Notes: generated by a model from the sequence alone, not told the origin. Shown: positions 8,068-17,469, numbered from the stretch's first letter. The stretch: DNA of 60,230 bases from Synergistaceae bacterium (GCA_012728165.1 JAAYFQ010000091.1:1-60230); one strand, 5' to 3'. Numbers and translations: made by a program.

Positions 8068-10128
8068 CTAGCCAATTCCTATAATTTCATCACTATTCAG
8101 TTTTATTTTTTTGATAAGAGCTGGCATTTCGGACAAACTTGGATCTCTATTCACCAACTCGTAAGCGTCTTCTCTAGCTTCTAAAAGTAATTCTGTGTCT
8201 TTGAAAAGGTTAGCAACTCTAAAATTTGTCGCTCCGTGCTGTGAGATTCCATCAACTTCTCCTGATCCTCTAAATGAAAGATCTGCTTCTGATATCTCAA
8301 AACCATCATCTGTTTTTAACATAATATTAAGTCTATCAAGTGCTGATTCCTCTAAAGATGCAAGCAGAACACATACTCCTCTACGTTCTCCGCGCCCAAC
8401 ACGCCCACGTAACTGATGTAATTGGGATAACCCAAAATATTCAGGAGACTCTATAACTATTACTGAAGCTTCAGGGACATCAACACCGACTTCGATTACT
8501 GTTGTTGACACCAATATCTTCATATCACCTTTTCTAAACTTTAAAAGAGTCTCCTCTTTCTCATTACTTTCCATTCTTCCGTGAAGAAGGCCTATCTTGA
8601 TTTGTCCTAGATTTTTTTTTAGAAATTCAAATCTACTTTTCGATGATGCTATATCCGAGTCTGTTTGGTCTTCGACTCTAGGGCAAATCCAATAAATTCT
8701 ACCGCTGTTTTGTACCTCTTTCGCTATAAAATCAAGAAGCACGTTAATCTGAGCCATACCAATTATTCGTGTTTCAATTTTTTTTCTACCAACAGGCTTC
8801 TCTTTAAGAACAGATATATCAAGATCGCCGAACAGGCACATTGTTAATGTACGGGGAATCGGAGTGGCACTCATTAAAAGTACATGTGGTACTTTTTTGC
8901 GTTTTAAAAGTATTGCACGTTGCCTAACTCCGAAACGATGTTGTTCATCAATTATAACTACGCCAAGGTTTTTAAATTTCACGCTTTCTTCGAGCAGTGA
9001 CTGTGTACCTACCACAACAAGAGCAGAACCATTTTTTATTGAAGCAAGCGCTTTCCTTTTTTCCGATACAGTAAGCGCACCCTTCAATAAAACAACAGAA
9101 ACTCCGCGAGAAGAAAGGTATTTGGTCATCTGTGAATATAGTTGATCCGCAAGAACTTCAGTTGGTGCAAGAATTGCTGTTTGAACTAGTGCATCAGTTG
9201 CTGCTGCAGCCAATCCGATAGCAACAATAGTCTTTCCGCTACCAACATCTCCCTGTAGTAAACGAGACATGGGGATATTTTTTGATGTGTCTCCAAATAT
9301 TTCGCTCAATACTTTTTCTTGAGAGCTTGTCAGTTTAAAATCGAGCTCTTTTCTAAAGTTCTTATATATCTTTCCTTTGGGAACAATTATGGGGGAGGTG
9401 TTTAAATCTTTTATTTTTTTTCTGCGTAATGCCATTGTTATCTGAATTGTAAAAAACTCATCATAAGCTAGTCTACGTCGCGCTTCTTTCCATTGTTCAG
9501 GAGAAAATGGGCGGTGCATTGTCTCTATTGCTTCTGAAAGAGAAACAAAAGATCTTTTTTTGATTATAAATTTTGGAAGTGTTTCTTCAATAAAAGATAT
9601 ATTTTTTTTCACTTGTGAAGCCACGAAATTTCTAAACCATCTTATATGAAGTCCTGCTGTAGAAGGATATTGAGGTACAATTCCACAAAAGTTCAACTTG
9701 TCGCTCTCATTTTTAATAACTGCGAAATCGGGATTTGAAATCTCCAAGTTATTGCCACGAAAGGACGGGATACCATATATGATTATTGCAGTACCCTCTT
9801 TTAAAATATATTCAAGCCCTTTTCTATTGAACCATGTGGCTAAAATAGTTCCTGTGTCATCACTTAACTCTGCCGTTACTAATTCAAGACCCGGCTTTTG
9901 TAATCTCCTACGTTTTATACTGTTAACCGTGACTTCCAATACAGATGGGGATTCTAAAACGAGTTTTGAGATAGAGACAACATTGCGCCTGTCAACATAT
10001 TTTCTTGGAAAAAACCACAATAAATCGCCAACCGTTGTAATTTCAAGATTGGCAAGCTGTTTTGTTCGTTTTGGTCCAACACCATATTGTGTGCTTATTA
10101 GTTCAGAAAATGGATCAGACACTGTCAA
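8068..10128 (-). CDS. recG: ATP-dependent DNA helicase RecG
   Basis: This 686-residue protein remodels stalled replication forks and Holliday junctions. It has an N-terminal wedge/OB domain (about 60-160), the helicase core with Walker A GDVGSGKTIVA, Walker B/motif II DEQH, motif III MSATPIPRTL, and the C-terminal helicase lobe with RLRGRVGRGERRG-type motif VI (here QLRGRVGRGERRG). The likely start is TTG: GAGGAA in the end of divIVA lies 7 nt before it, and a GTG two codons later is the alternative. It is 1 nt from the divIVA stop, so probably cotranscribed and translationally coupled. Slightly shorter than the E. coli enzyme but complete. Confidence 0.95.
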   Translation of the reverse strand: MTVSDPFSELISTQYGVGPKRTKQLANLEITTVGDLLWFFPRKYVDRRNVVSISKLVLESPSVLEVTVNSIKRRRLQKPGLELVTAELSDDTGTILATWFNRKGLEYILKEGTAIIIYGIPSFRGNNLEISNPDFAVIKNESDKLNFCGIVPQYPSTAGLHIRWFRNFVASQVKKNISFIEETLPKFIIKKRSFVSLSEAIETMHRPFSPEQWKEARRRLAYDEFFTIQITMALRRKKIKDLNTSPIIVPKGKIYKNFRKELDFKLTSSQEKVLSEIFGDTSKNIPMSRLLQGDVGSGKTIVAIGLAAAATDALVQTAILAPTEVLADQLYSQMTKYLSSRGVSVVLLKGALTVSEKRKALASIKNGSALVVVGTQSLLEESVKFKNLGVVIIDEQHRFGVRQRAILLKRKKVPHVLLMSATPIPRTLTMCLFGDLDISVLKEKPVGRKKIETRIIGMAQINVLLDFIAKEVQNSGRIYWICPRVEDQTDSDIASSKSRFEFLKKNLGQIKIGLLHGRMESNEKEETLLKFRKGDMKILVSTTVIEVGVDVPEASVIVIESPEYFGLSQLHQLRGRVGRGERRGVCVLLASLEESALDRLNIMLKTDDGFEISEADLSFRGSGEVDGISQHGATNFRVANLFKDTELLLEAREDAYELVNRDPSLSEMPALIKKIKLNSDEIIGIG

Positions 10129-10129
10129 A

Positions 10130-10798
10130 TTAGTTTTCTTCCTCTGAAAATTCCTCGCTATCTTTCAGTATTTCATCAGGGTTAACTCCAAGCATGTTAT
10201 ATGCTGCTTCTAGGTTTTCTTTATCTGTGGCATCATTAGTAAATTTTTCTTCAACTTCTTCGGCTCTTGAAAGATGTTCTTTATCATGACTTTGCTCTTC
10301 TACATAAGTCTCAAGGACACTCTCTACTGCTTCTGTCATATTAGAGTCGGCATCAATGTTGTTAAGCATTTCTTCATATCTAGCCAAAAGTTTTCTAACT
10401 TCTTGCTCATAAAGAGTGCGTATGTTTCTTATCTGAAAAACACCCTCACGCAACCTACCAGCTTCACCGGCAGCTTCACAACAGATAATTTCAGCTTTTT
10501 TTTCTGCGTCAGAAACAATTTTTTTTGCCTGCTCTCTTGCCGAACAAACTCTTTCGTCTGCACTTTTTTGCGCTAAAATCAATGCCTCTTGAAGAACACT
10601 TTTCATTTTTTCATATTCAGCTAAACTCTCTTTTTTCTCTGTTAAAATGTTTTTCAAATCTTTAGTTTCCTGAGCATAAAACTGTAAAGTCTCTGCTACT
10701 GCGTCAAGAAAATCATCAACCTCTGCGGGATTGTAACCTCTTATGCTTTTTTTGAAAGACTGATTAACCACATCAAGAGAAGTTAAAATTTCTGTCAT
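10130..10798 (-). CDS. divIVA: DivIVA-domain protein
   Basis: This 222-residue protein has the canonical DivIVA N-terminus: LTSLDVVNQSFKKSIRGYNP, then AEVDDFLDAV, which binds curved membrane. A long Glu/Lys-rich coiled coil and a very acidic C-terminal tail follow. DivIVA proteins mark septa or poles and recruit division or wall-growth factors. The AGAGGGTGG Shine-Dalgarno supports the ATG. The nearby yggS and HlyD-like genes recall the ylm/divIVA neighbourhood of clostridia, but no sepF, ylmG or ylmH is seen in between, so the cluster appears reduced. Confidence 0.9.
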   Translation of the reverse strand: MTEILTSLDVVNQSFKKSIRGYNPAEVDDFLDAVAETLQFYAQETKDLKNILTEKKESLAEYEKMKSVLQEALILAQKSADERVCSAREQAKKIVSDAEKKAEIICCEAAGEAGRLREGVFQIRNIRTLYEQEVRKLLARYEEMLNNIDADSNMTEAVESVLETYVEEQSHDKEHLSRAEEVEEKFTNDATDKENLEAAYNMLGVNPDEILKDSEEFSEEEN

Positions 10799-10865
10799 AA
10801 CTTTTCCACCCTCTCATATCTAAATATATTTTTGTTAAATACTACAATTCTTATCAAATTTATTT

Positions 10866-11567
10866 TTAATTCTCTCTTTGAGTAAATATAGCTGTGCCTA
10901 AACGCACTATTGTACTACCTTCCTCTATTGCGATTTCATAGTCTCCACTCATCCCCATAGAGAGTTCCGGGAGTTCCAGTCCAAGTCGAGAACGGAATAA
11001 ATTCCTTCGCTCTCGTAGTCCTTCAAAAGACTTTCTTATAGAAGAGAGATTGGTAACATTAGGAGCTATAGTCATTAAACCTTCTATCGATATTCTTGAA
11101 CATTTTTCTAGTATGCCTTCCAATAGCTCTTCAGCTTTTCCTGGTTGAATTCCAATTTTAGTATCTTCTCCGGACATGTTAATCTCTATAAAAATTGGAT
11201 ATTTAGGAATAGCAAATTCTATTGCAGCCCTATCTATTGCCTCAGCAAGGTCAAGTGTATCTACACTTTCGATTAGATTAAATATTTTAATCGCCTTACG
11301 GACTTTGTTGCGCTGAAGATGCCCTATCAAATGCCATGGAGTTTCATTTTCTCTTGGCCAGTTCGAAAATTTTTTCTGTGCATCCTGTACTCTGTTCTCG
11401 CCAATAATATCAATAAAGTCAGAAGCAGCTACCATCATTTCAAGTGTATGATATTTTGATACTCCCATGAGTTTAACGTCTTTAGGCTTTCGATTGCTTT
11501 TTTTTGACGAAAGTGAAATACGCTCACGTATTTCAGCGATGTTTTCACTAATAAAGCTTGCTACCAT
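10866..11567 (-). CDS. yggS: YggS family pyridoxal 5'-phosphate homeostasis protein
   Basis: This 233-residue single-domain TIM-barrel protein of the alanine-racemase fold binds PLP without known enzyme activity and buffers PLP and amino-acid pools. The PLP lysine lies in LMGVSKYH, and later stretches GENRVQDAQKK, WHLIGHLQRNK and LSMGMSGDYEIAIEEGSTIVRLG are diagnostic. The start ATG overlaps the stop of the upstream HlyD-like gene by 7 nt, which indicates coupled translation. In Firmicutes the same gene (ylmE) sits close to divIVA, as here. Complete and of normal length. Confidence 0.95.
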   Translation of the reverse strand: MVASFISENIAEIRERISLSSKKSNRKPKDVKLMGVSKYHTLEMMVAASDFIDIIGENRVQDAQKKFSNWPRENETPWHLIGHLQRNKVRKAIKIFNLIESVDTLDLAEAIDRAAIEFAIPKYPIFIEINMSGEDTKIGIQPGKAEELLEGILEKCSRISIEGLMTIAPNVTNLSSIRKSFEGLRERRNLFRSRLGLELPELSMGMSGDYEIAIEEGSTIVRLGTAIFTQREN

Positions 11568-12508
11568 AGCTGTATCCTTCCTTCACGTGCACCAGAAGCA
11601 TCTTTAATTACCGCATCACCGATAGATATTCCATTAGTAACTAAGAATTTACTATCTCCCACGTCTTTGCCCTCAACAGATCTAAGTACGACTCTTGTCC
11701 CTCGAACAAGATAAACTTTATATGTTCCGTTTTTAAACACGACCGAAGTTTCTGGAATCAGTGCACCTTTCGTTATTCCTGCTTCTATAGTTAAAATACA
11801 TTTTCTAGAACTCAAAACTTCTGGTTGAAACCATGGTAGGGTCAAATAAACTTTCATTGTGTTCCCAATACTTTTTGACACACGTACATCTGCTCTAGAA
11901 ACCATGTCCATTTCATCCATCATAACTCTCAATGATTTGTTTTTTAATTGGTCACTTAAATCTCCTGTAATATCAATCTTGCCAAGAAACTTTAATTCCT
12001 GTGGCAACATAATTAATTTTCCTATAGATTCTCCAGCAGCGACCGCATCACCGTTTTTTTTCATTGTAACAGGCTGTATATCAGATGGTATTTCATCCTC
12101 ATTCCACAGTTGTGAATACATCCATTTTGATTCCAATCCATCTGTTCCTGCAATAAAATATCCAACGTCAGGTGCTTTTATGTCTATTGGTGTTGAATCT
12201 GAGATTATTGTTGCGATTATGCTACCCCTAACAACTTTTGTCGGGCCTGTCCCTTGGGGATAAGACACGGTCCCTGACTTGCTGGCAGTCAGGACAGACT
12301 CCTTCCACAAAAGAACCCCCTGTGCTTTTACTATTTCTGTATTAATACCTTGAATAGCCCATGTTACTTCAGGACGCATATCTTCGTAGCGGTCAAAATA
12401 AAGTTTGAAAGCCCAGATCCAAACAATTATTATTAGAAATATTGCTAACCAATATTCAAGTCGAAAACCTCTGTGATCTTCTTCTCTTGAATCATAACGC
12501 CTTACCAT
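11561..12508 (-). CDS. HlyD-like single-pass membrane protein
   Basis: This 315-residue protein has a short charged N-terminus, one membrane segment at about 19-36, and a large extracytoplasmic part. That part has beta-rich, lipoyl/barrel-sandwich-like stretches (SGTVSYPQG, then GSIIATI) and a C-terminal piece (ALIPETSVV then YKVYLVRG) like membrane-fusion adaptor proteins. No transporter or outer-membrane partner is adjacent. A HlyD-annotated gene directly before yggS is common in clostridial divisome clusters, so the role may be in envelope or division rather than efflux. That role is inference; the fold resemblance is moderate. Confidence 0.65.
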   Translation of the reverse strand: MVRRYDSREEDHRGFRLEYWLAIFLIIIVWIWAFKLYFDRYEDMRPEVTWAIQGINTEIVKAQGVLLWKESVLTASKSGTVSYPQGTGPTKVVRGSIIATIISDSTPIDIKAPDVGYFIAGTDGLESKWMYSQLWNEDEIPSDIQPVTMKKNGDAVAAGESIGKLIMLPQELKFLGKIDITGDLSDQLKNKSLRVMMDEMDMVSRADVRVSKSIGNTMKVYLTLPWFQPEVLSSRKCILTIEAGITKGALIPETSVVFKNGTYKVYLVRGTRVVLRSVEGKDVGDSKFLVTNGISIGDAVIKDASGAREGRIQLW

Positions 12509-12523
12509 AAGAGCGCTCCGTTC

Positions 12524-13168
12524 CTACACAGATGTCAGAGCAAGTATTTCTCTGACATCATCCATAACTTTCCAAGCACCAAACTTTTTTAAGGATTTCG
12601 ACGAGAAATTCCCTGTCGTCATACCAATGCCTCTAACTCCAGCCGCAATTGTAGTTTTCATGTCAATATCAGTGTCACCTACGTACACAGCATTTTCAAG
12701 TGAAACGTCAAGCTGTTCAAAACCCTTATACAATATATCTGGTTCAGGTTTAGCATTTTCTACATCTATGAGTCCGACAGAAGCATCAAGGTATTCTGCT
12801 AATTTCGTAGCTTCAAGCACAGGTTGTATTATATACCTGTTTGATGCTACTCCAACCTTAATCTCTTGTTCTCTCAATATACTAAGAGTCTCCAACACCC
12901 CAGGAAAAAGAAGTAGCCCATCCTGTTCTTCGCTACGAAACATTTCTCTGTAATAATCAAGCCATTCTTGTTTAAAATCGCCCCAAAAATTACGATAACA
13001 GTCCTCTATTGTAAAACCAATATTTTCAAGAACTTTTTCGCGTGATACATGTTCAACACCTATATAGTCAGCAAGAAGATTTATGCAGCGGTGTATTGCA
13101 TAACTACTATCAACAAGGGTCATATCAAAATCAAATAGAATTCCCTTTATTTCTACATCTTTAGTCAT
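12524..13168 (-). CDS. HAD superfamily hydrolase, phosphoglycolate phosphatase-like
   Basis: This 214-residue cytoplasmic phosphatase has the four HAD motifs: DFDMTLVD with nucleophile D13 and acid/base D15, VASN in motif II, the lysine of NAKPEPD in motif III, and GDTDIDM in motif IV. The helical cap between motifs I and II is the C1 type of Gph/PgmB-like enzymes. The substrate is unknown; phosphoglycolate, pyrophosphate or a sugar phosphate are all possible. Its ATG overlaps the stop of the upstream methyltransferase gene by one base (TAATG), so translation is probably coupled. Confidence 0.85.
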   Translation of the reverse strand: MTKDVEIKGILFDFDMTLVDSSYAIHRCINLLADYIGVEHVSREKVLENIGFTIEDCYRNFWGDFKQEWLDYYREMFRSEEQDGLLLFPGVLETLSILREQEIKVGVASNRYIIQPVLEATKLAEYLDASVGLIDVENAKPEPDILYKGFEQLDVSLENAVYVGDTDIDMKTTIAAGVRGIGMTTGNFSSKSLKKFGAWKVMDDVREILALTSV

Positions 13169-14364
13169 TATTTATTAACTCCTAAAACAAATCCTTTAAG
13201 ATAGTCGGTTTCAGGAACTCCAGAAAGAGCAGAGTGATCTTGCGGCTGATGTATTTCCATTGCGATGCGGCAAGATGTACCTTCATCACGGGCTGCCTCA
13301 TGCAAAGTGTCAAGCAACATATCTCTTGTAAAAGCATGACTACAGGAAAGAAAAACAAGATGCCCGCCCTCACGCAAGCGCTTAAGGCCTCTTATCGCGA
13401 GCTCTTTGTATCCTCTGCGAGCGGAGTCAAGCTGTCCTCTTGCTGGAGAAAAGGGAGGTGGGTCAATTACAACCAGATCAAACCTTTCTCGATCAACATC
13501 CATTTCTCGCATTATATCGAAAGCATTACCGCACCGCCAGATCATTTTGTCTGGCAAGTCATTTTCCTGTAAATTGCGCTTAGCAATATCAATAGCTGAC
13601 TGCGACTGTTCCACTGCAACGCCTTCAGAAGCACCGTAAGCAAGTGCATGCAAACCAAAGTGTCCTTGATAGCTAAAACAATCAAGAACTCGCGCATCTT
13701 TGTAAAGCGGTTTCAACATATCTGGGATATGTCTTACATCAAGATATGCCCCTGTTTTCTGACCATGTTCAATATCTACAAATTCATATATTGAGCCAAT
13801 TTTAACTTTTAATAATTTCGACGGCATTTCTCCAAGTAAAGCTTTTACTTCTCTTGGAATTCCCTCTTTTTCAAGATGTTTTGTCTCATTTCTAAGAACT
13901 ATTGCTGAGAGCTTACGAACTTTACGAAAAGTCTGAGCAACCTTGTCTAAATGACGATACCAACCTATTGCGGAAAGCTGTAAACAAAGAACATCTCCAT
14001 ATAAATCAGCGACTATTCCCGGGAGTCCATCTGCTTCACCATGTATCCAGCGAAATGCTTCTTCGTCCGGGCACCATAGCTTGCGCCACTCCAATGCACG
14101 TGTAATTCTCTCCCTCAACAAGATCATTTGATCTGGTTTTTTTGTTTCATAAGTTAGGACTCGAATACAAAGAGAGCTATCACTCCATAGTCCCCATCCT
14201 TTTATGTTCCCTGCACGATCCTCTAGTGCAATCATATCTCCTGGATTACATTGAGGTGCCTGGCGCAAATTGCCTCTAAATATCCAAGGATGTCTGGCTT
14301 TTATTCTTTCTAAACCGGACGAATCAAGTACTGCCCGGCGTATCATTTTCTTTGGTGATGTCAT
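13168..14364 (-). CDS. Class I SAM-dependent rRNA methyltransferase, RlmI/RlmK-like
   Basis: This 398-residue protein has an N-terminal PUA RNA-binding domain (about 5-80, including RHPWIFRGN) and a Rossmann methyltransferase domain. Motif I is VLDCFSYQGHFGLHALAYGA, the catalytic motif is VIDPPPFSP, and a conserved Cys lies in FLSCSH. This is the architecture of RlmI, which makes m5C in 23S rRNA; other members modify different positions, so I do not assign the base. Start and stop codons overlap both neighbours (TAATG on each side), placing it inside the folE2-methyltransferase-HAD run. Confidence 0.88.
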   Translation of the reverse strand: MTSPKKMIRRAVLDSSGLERIKARHPWIFRGNLRQAPQCNPGDMIALEDRAGNIKGWGLWSDSSLCIRVLTYETKKPDQMILLRERITRALEWRKLWCPDEEAFRWIHGEADGLPGIVADLYGDVLCLQLSAIGWYRHLDKVAQTFRKVRKLSAIVLRNETKHLEKEGIPREVKALLGEMPSKLLKVKIGSIYEFVDIEHGQKTGAYLDVRHIPDMLKPLYKDARVLDCFSYQGHFGLHALAYGASEGVAVEQSQSAIDIAKRNLQENDLPDKMIWRCGNAFDIMREMDVDRERFDLVVIDPPPFSPARGQLDSARRGYKELAIRGLKRLREGGHLVFLSCSHAFTRDMLLDTLHEAARDEGTSCRIAMEIHQPQDHSALSGVPETDYLKGFVLGVNK

Positions 14365-15137
14365 TAAACCTTACTCCTCTCAACACTCGCAAAAGCATCA
14401 TGATTATGGATGCTCTCGTGGCTTGTGACCGAAACTCGAAACCATGTTACTCGAATATCTTTATCAAAAACTATAGCAAGCTCGCGCACCACATCTTCAA
14501 CAAAACGCGGGTTTGCGTAGGCAAGCTCAGTTACTGCTTTTTCGTCTTCGCGCTTTAGTATGCTGTAAATAGGAGCTGATCCACAGGAGTCAGCTATTTC
14601 AGCAAGTTCTTCTATCCACATCCACTCTTTCATACGCACTTCTATTTTCGCATGGGCACGCTGATTATGAGCCCCAAACTCAGAGATTTCTTTAGAGCAA
14701 GGACAAAGAGTCTGAATGGGCGCAATCAGCTCAGTAACAAGATCAAAGTCATTTTCTTTTAGTGATGCTCTAAACGAAACATCATAACGCAATCGTCCTT
14801 TAGCGCCACTCACAGGAGCCTTTTTTGTTATAAAATACGGGAAATTAAATTCGGCATGAGCTTCATTTGCGTTAAGACGCTCTTTTAAAGCTGTAAGTGT
14901 TTCTTCCATGTTACGTAGTGTCACCCGTTTCTCTTGCTTTGCAAGAACTTCTATAAATCTGCTCATATGTGTGCCTCTGTGATCTTTTAGAAGCAAAACC
15001 GAAAGACTAACATCTGCCACTGTTTCTTGTGTCCCATTTTCTCTATCAAGAACCTGAATAGGCCATGATATATCAGATATGCCAACACGATCAATTGAAA
15101 TATTACGTGAGTCACGTTCGCCTTGTACATCTTTCAT
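14364..15137 (-). CDS. folE2: GTP cyclohydrolase FolE2 (type IB)
   Basis: This protein of 257 residues converts GTP to 7,8-dihydroneopterin triphosphate, the entry step for folate and for queuosine. The diagnostic QKR-free type IB regions are present: HRGTHMSRFIE near residue 55, the substrate/metal Cys in LCPCSKEIS, and H in GAHNQRAHAKIEV. A TTG at 15143 is possible, but the ATG at 15137 has GAGGA 9 nt upstream and is preferred. It lies 2 nt after queD and overlaps the methyltransferase gene, so FolE2 and QueD are probably made together. That makes tetrahydropterin/queuosine precursor synthesis the likely shared task. Confidence 0.93.
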   Translation of the reverse strand: MKDVQGERDSRNISIDRVGISDISWPIQVLDRENGTQETVADVSLSVLLLKDHRGTHMSRFIEVLAKQEKRVTLRNMEETLTALKERLNANEAHAEFNFPYFITKKAPVSGAKGRLRYDVSFRASLKENDFDLVTELIAPIQTLCPCSKEISEFGAHNQRAHAKIEVRMKEWMWIEELAEIADSCGSAPIYSILKREDEKAVTELAYANPRFVEDVVRELAIVFDKDIRVTWFRVSVTSHESIHNHDAFASVERSKV

Positions 15138-15139
15138 AA

Positions 15140-15502
15140 TCAAAGATCCTCTCTACGGCAAATCACAGAAGAGTTTTCTGTCTCCCAAACTTGAACCTCA
15201 TAGAGTTCGCAATTATCGCAGGTCAGTGGATTATCTATCATTCTAAATATCCACTTTGCAATGAGCTCTGCTGTAGGTTGAGGAATAATATCATTTATGT
15301 ATGCGTGGTCAAGTTTTGAGAGGACTAACTCATTTACGATTCTTTTAACTTCTGTAAAATCATAAACCATTCCTTCACTGTTAAGTGAGCCTTTTAATAC
15401 TACAGATAAATGGTATGTATGACCATGTAGCTTCTCACACTTACCATTGTAGTTTACGAGATTATGAGCTGCATCAAATTTGAATTTTCTACAGAGGAAC
15501 AT
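15140..15502 (-). CDS. queD: 6-carboxy-5,6,7,8-tetrahydropterin synthase QueD
   Basis: This 120-residue enzyme of the PTPS/QueD family turns dihydroneopterin triphosphate into 6-carboxytetrahydropterin for the 7-deazaguanine (queuosine) pathway. Zinc ligands H13, H26 and H28 and the catalytic C22 are visible in FDAAHN and KCEKLHGHTYH. I start at the ATG at 15502, which gives the normal family length; a TTG at 15553 would add 17 unconserved residues. The stop is 2 nt before folE2. The C-terminal CDNCELYEV adds two extra cysteines. queC, queE and queF are not in the window, so pathway use is inferred from the pair. Confidence 0.92.
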   Translation of the reverse strand: MFLCRKFKFDAAHNLVNYNGKCEKLHGHTYHLSVVLKGSLNSEGMVYDFTEVKRIVNELVLSKLDHAYINDIIPQPTAELIAKWIFRMIDNPLTCDNCELYEVQVWETENSSVICRREDL

Positions 15503-15627
15503 AACGCTCACTTCCAATACATAGTATTTGTCTTTTATTTTACCATTAGACAATTTTCATTACTTTTGTTTTTAAGTGTAGTAACTGTGAGAAACAAAGT
15601 TACTTAAATAAAACACTCTGCCTTTCT

Positions 15628-17469
15628 TTATTGCTTGTTGTCGGCTGATTTAATTTTAGCGGGAACGGAACGACTTGTACCGTTATTTGGTAGAGGGCTC
15701 ATATAAACCAAAAGCTTACTCAAAAGCGCCTGGTTTTTTGTCTGCTGAGCTAGACTTAAAAGCTCATTCAGCTGTTTTGCTTGTGGTCTTATTGTAAACG
15801 CAAAATACAACTGGTTTATGGCTTTACTCCAATCTATATTTTTATGAGTTGCGCTTGCAACTGCTATCAAATGATAAGCAAGCTGCTCTTGAGCTTCATC
15901 TTTTTCCATGGGCATTTTAAGTGCCTGATCTATTCTATAGCGCTGAAGCTCTGCATTCTGAGTCTGAGTTGCACTTCTTAGATACTTGTCGCCGATGAGA
16001 CCTGTCCCTAAGAAAGCAAGACCAGCTATAGACAACACTACAATAAGTAGACCGAAAGCTCGATAAACGTAAGAATGTCTTATTTCAGACCACTTAAAGC
16101 TTATGGGCAAAATCTCTCTATTTGCTATAGCAAAAGCAAAAGCTAGCCAAACAGCGATTTCTATACGATGAAAAGGCCTACTGAATAGAGCATCAAACCA
16201 AATAAGAAAAATCATTGATATTGCCCAAGTCGCTTCAAGGGATAGATTTTTTTTTGCTAAAAGTGCTTTTATGAAAGAGCAAAGCCACCAAAGGCCTAGC
16301 ACTAAAAGTAAAAGTGCGCCAAAAAGCCCAAATTCTGCAAACCATTGTAAATACTCACTATGAGCCCAATAAGTAAATTGCCATTCCAAATTTGGATATT
16401 TCGCCAAGGCAAAACTCTGCGCTTCTAAATAATGCCACTTATAGTGCCCTATACCAACACCCTTTATAGGATACTCCTTAATCATACTTAAGCTTGTTTT
16501 CCATATCCCGTCTCTTTTTCCAAACGTCCCGGGATTCATGAACATATCCATAGTTTTGTTCATAAGATCGTAAGCTCTGCTTAAACCAAGCTTACCTACT
16601 GCAATATTAAGTCCTAGAACAAGAACTACAATGATAACAGCTTGTCCGACTTTTTTTAATCTTAATTTATCGCGAATTGAGTTGAAAATTAGAGAAATGA
16701 TTATTGTGCCAGTAAGAAGCGATAAGACACCGGCTCGTGTTGTAGAATTCCACATTCCCCATGCATTTATAATCAACAATAAAATATTAGAATATTTAAG
16801 CCATTTATCGGACTTTGTTGATTTTTTATCCGAAAAATATACCGTATTCAGATATATACTATTCATTACAGCCATAGCCATCCATAATCCAAACATTTCT
16901 TGCTGACCAGTATTTCCAATATAGTTTCCAGGCACATTCATTATAAATTTAAATGGGCCATTCATATTCCGTATTAGAAGTTCAGCAAATACAACATTAA
17001 GTGTCGCATTTATATTCGCTAACCATAGTACAAGTTTGTGATATTTTTTATTCTTAAAAAGGTCATAACAAAATATGTAGAGTGCGAACAGGCTGGCGAA
17101 AAATAGCCACTCTTTGACATAAGTCGACCAAGACATTACACGAACCCAGATAGGCTGTGCTGAAATATACCCCAGCATCAAAAGCCACATCCAACCAAAT
17201 AGATCTATTTTAAAATTTGTACGGACCGAGCCAAAGACAAGAAGTGTTAGACCACCTATAATCGATATCACAGAAATGGGGACCATAGCACAGGTCCATT
17301 TCATTATATGGAGAGTATCAAACCATCCATAACCTGAAAAGATAAGGCTTGGCACAGACAAAAGAAAAATCACAAGAAAGTAAAAGAGAAATTGTGGAAC
17401 AAGAGGGACAGAAGTCTCTTCCGTAATAGATTGTTTTTCAACGCTATTTTTTATTTTTATTGCTTTCAT
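15628..17469 (-). CDS. O-antigen ligase (Wzy/WaaL-like) family membrane protein
   Basis: This 613-residue protein has about 11-12 hydrophobic segments. A large loop with the family pattern GVGIGHYKWHYLEAQ...WAHSEYLQWFAEFG (conserved H and E) is followed by more membrane segments and a helical, TPR-like C-terminal tail after about residue 510. O-antigen ligases and polymerases act at the periplasmic face of the inner membrane on lipid-linked glycans; others in the family glycosylate proteins or pili. No glycan synthesis genes are adjacent, so the acceptor is unknown. AAAGGGG 7 nt before the ATG supports the start. Its presence argues for an outer glycan layer. Confidence 0.85.
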   Translation of the reverse strand: MKAIKIKNSVEKQSITEETSVPLVPQFLFYFLVIFLLSVPSLIFSGYGWFDTLHIMKWTCAMVPISVISIIGGLTLLVFGSVRTNFKIDLFGWMWLLMLGYISAQPIWVRVMSWSTYVKEWLFFASLFALYIFCYDLFKNKKYHKLVLWLANINATLNVVFAELLIRNMNGPFKFIMNVPGNYIGNTGQQEMFGLWMAMAVMNSIYLNTVYFSDKKSTKSDKWLKYSNILLLIINAWGMWNSTTRAGVLSLLTGTIIISLIFNSIRDKLRLKKVGQAVIIVVLVLGLNIAVGKLGLSRAYDLMNKTMDMFMNPGTFGKRDGIWKTSLSMIKEYPIKGVGIGHYKWHYLEAQSFALAKYPNLEWQFTYWAHSEYLQWFAEFGLFGALLLLVLGLWWLCSFIKALLAKKNLSLEATWAISMIFLIWFDALFSRPFHRIEIAVWLAFAFAIANREILPISFKWSEIRHSYVYRAFGLLIVVLSIAGLAFLGTGLIGDKYLRSATQTQNAELQRYRIDQALKMPMEKDEAQEQLAYHLIAVASATHKNIDWSKAINQLYFAFTIRPQAKQLNELLSLAQQTKNQALLSKLLVYMSPLPNNGTSRSVPAKIKSADNKQ

